This document shows positions 3,835-5,443 of a stretch of DNA of 5,443 nucleotides, piece by piece (positions within the stretch are counted from its first letter, which is position 1; every line of letters starts with the position of its first letter). The DNA comes from Phycisphaerae bacterium. Lineage in GTDB: Bacteria > Planctomycetota > Phycisphaerae > Sedimentisphaerales > Anaerobacaceae. The notes under the pieces are model-generated. The model was not told the DNA's origin, searched no databases, and saw only the letters and a list, made by a program, of their open reading frames with translations. The position numbers were made by a program, and so were the translations under genes. The stretch spans positions 1 to 5,443 of the forward strand of contig DAOVNI010000127.1 of assembly GCA_030630315.1 (NCBI GenBank), in the 5' to 3' direction.

Positions 3835-5443
3835 TGATTTATTCATTTGTTATTGCGAGTACCGAGACTTTTGGCCATTTGAATTTGGTCTTGTTATTCG
3901 GGCTGGTTGTTTTGGGCGGCACGCTTGGTGAGCGTCTTTTTCAAAAGTTCCACATTCCGCAGGTTGTCGGCTGTATTATAGTCGGGATACTTCTGGGTGA
4001 TGTTTTTAATGTGATAACTCCCGAAAAAATTGAAGCTCTCAGGCCCTTTACAATGTTTGCACTGGGTGTCATAGGGTTTATGATTGGGTCGGAGCTGCGA
4101 AGCGATGTCTTTAAAAAGTATGGAAGGCAATTTTTCATCATTCTTTTCTCCCAGGGTATAGGGGCTTTTTTGCTGGTAGCAGTTTGCACCTCGGTGGCGG
4201 CCTGGCTCATTATGGGTAAGCTGTCGACTTCAATTGCAATGGGGCTTGTGCTTGGCGCTATTGCTTCAGCTACCGCCCCGGCAGCGACAGTAAATGTTTT
4301 GTGGGAGTATAAGACAAGGGGACCACTGACGGCGGCAATTCTTGCTATTGTTGCACTCGACGATGCCCTGGCATTGCTGCTCTATCGCGGGGCAGCAACA
4401 GGAGCTAAAGCACTAATGGGCACAGCAGGCGGCTCAGTTTTGGGCACTACTCTTTTGCTGTTGGGTGAAATCGTCGGTGCAATACTGCTGGGATTTTTGG
4501 CGGGGGTGCTGCTCTATTTTCTCTTAAAATTCGTCAGGGCCGACGATAAGGTCCTGGCATTTTCGATTAGCTGCCTTTTGCTTGTTGTCGGCATCTCAAT
4601 AATAGCGGATATGGGACCGATTTTGCCCGCTATGGTACTGGGTGTAACTATGGCCAATCTGGCGCCGCGCGAGAGCAAGGGCATTTTTAAGATTGTCGAA
4701 AGATTTTCACCGCCGATTTATATTTCGTTTTTTGTGCTTGCCGGTGCCCATATTCAGTTTGGCATGATAGGTTCGCAAGTAGTTGTTATTATGATAATAG
4801 TTTTTACGGTTTTCAGGGTAGCGGGTAAGATGCTCGGCTCATGGTTTGGTGCCAGGTACTCGGGAGCACCTGTTGCGGTTCGTAAATACCTGGGAATTTG
4901 TCTGCTGCCTCAGGCCGGCGTGGCCATCGGCCTTGCTATTTTGTCCGGCCAGCAGTTTAGCGCAGAGTTTGGCCATACGATTATTATGGTTGTTATGACA
5001 GCGACATTTGTGGCGGAAATAGTTGGGCCGATGTTGGTCAAGGTGGGTGTTAAAAAGGCAGGTGAAATAGGACTTAATATTACCGAAGAGGACCTGATAA
5101 AGACCTACACAGTTAAAGATGTTATGGATACCGCGCCGACAAGCATTGCGCAGGATTTGCCGCTGCACGAGATTCTTGAGGTGTTCAGCACTTCTGACAG
5201 TGTGTATTATCCGGTTATTGGCGGTCAATCCCGGATTGTAGGGATAATCACTATCGCCGATATCAAGGAGATGTTTGCGAATCAGGACGTTGCCGGTTGG
5301 CTGCTGGCCTGTGATGTTGCCGAGCCTGTACTGGACAAGACGACGCCGAATAAGCCGCTTGAAGAGGCAATGGAGCGGATGAGACGCTATGATTTGGAAA
5401 ATATGCCCGTAGTGGCCGGTGGTGAGAGTGATGAGCTTGTCGG
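3834..5443 (+). CDS. Cation:proton antiporter with C-terminal CBS domains (3' end outside window)
   Basis: The frame opens with ATG at 3834 and stays open for 536 codons to the window edge. No in-frame ATG or GTG exists between the upstream TGA at 3774 and this ATG. Residues about 16-405 form roughly 12-13 hydrophobic segments of the monovalent cation:proton antiporter fold (Na_H_exchanger family). Visible motifs are FHIPQVVGCIIVGILLG (39-55), the discontinuous-helix motif SATAPAAT (145-152), the ion-binding pair Asp176-Asp177 in VALDDALA, Arg328 and Lys332 in the late core helix, and LLPQAGVAIGLA (357-368). The Asp-Asp pair points to a CPA2-like exchanger. A linker (406-423) leads to a first CBS domain (about 424-481) and the start of a second (about 491 onward). 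CBS pairs usually bind adenine nucleotides and would gate transport; this is inferred. The likely role is Na+ or K+ export coupled to proton uptake at the inner membrane. Antisense frames here are shadows. Confidence 0.88.
   Translation, partial: MIYSFVIASTETFGHLNLVLLFGLVVLGGTLGERLFQKFHIPQVVGCIIVGILLGDVFNVITPEKIEALRPFTMFALGVIGFMIGSELRSDVFKKYGRQFFIILFSQGIGAFLLVAVCTSVAAWLIMGKLSTSIAMGLVLGAIASATAPAATVNVLWEYKTRGPLTAAILAIVALDDALALLLYRGAATGAKALMGTAGGSVLGTTLLLLGEIVGAILLGFLAGVLLYFLLKFVRADDKVLAFSISCLLLVVGISIIADMGPILPAMVLGVTMANLAPRESKGIFKIVERFSPPIYISFFVLAGAHIQFGMIGSQVVVIMIIVFTVFRVAGKMLGSWFGARYSGAPVAVRKYLGICLLPQAGVAIGLAILSGQQFSAEFGHTIIMVVMTATFVAEIVGPMLVKVGVKKAGEIGLNITEEDLIKTYTVKDVMDTAPTSIAQDLPLHEILEVFSTSDSVYYPVIGGQSRIVGIITIADIKEMFANQDVAGWLLACDVAEPVLDKTTPNKPLEEAMERMRRYDLENMPVVAGGESDELV

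Noticed and set aside
4839..5228. 129-codon minus-strand frame inside the antiporter gene
   Set aside because: It is a shadow of the antiporter frame, rich in Asn, His and Arg, with no family resemblance.

Overview
The window holds four protein genes, two of them cut by the window edges, and two information-rich intergenic regions. No tRNA, rRNA, transposase, integrase or CRISPR array is visible. Moderate GC content, long AT-rich intergenic stretches with degenerate heptanucleotide repeats, a secreted sialate-O-acetylesterase-type protein with a Lys/Glu-rich insertion, and a DUF4432 protein together suggest a Planctomycetota bacterium, perhaps of the Phycisphaerae. That assignment is inference from protein style; no marker gene is present.

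Layout. Positions 1-277 (minus) carry the start of a lipoprotein whose mature part begins like a thioredoxin fold; its CxxC, if any, lies outside the window. Its leader holds a plausible sigma-70 promoter and a 7-bp hairpin just before the ribosome binding site. Positions 493-1734 (minus) encode a complete exported DUF4432 (aldose-1-epimerase-like) protein. Positions 1735-2065 are a 331-bp divergent intergenic region with a perfect 15-bp palindrome, a symmetric hairpin and a six-unit heptad repeat. Positions 2066-3637 (plus) encode a complete exported SASA-family esterase. Positions 3638-3833 hold two small hairpins, a good promoter match and a second six-unit heptad array that runs into the next start codon. 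From 3834 to the right edge (plus) is a cation:proton antiporter of the CPA superfamily with C-terminal CBS domains, truncated by the window.

How the genes may work together. The DUF4432 protein and the esterase are divergently transcribed and both exported, which fits a small module acting on acetylated or modified sugars outside the cytoplasm. The palindrome between them is a candidate shared operator. The thioredoxin-like lipoprotein and the antiporter seem to have their own promoters and no obvious link to the sugar genes.

The least explained signal is the pair of 7-nt-period arrays. They have unrelated sequences, each spans 42 bp (six units), and each lies upstream of a plus-strand gene. 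The second replaces a normal Shine-Dalgarno region and can pair with an upstream inverted arm. I see no clearly novel multi-gene system here.
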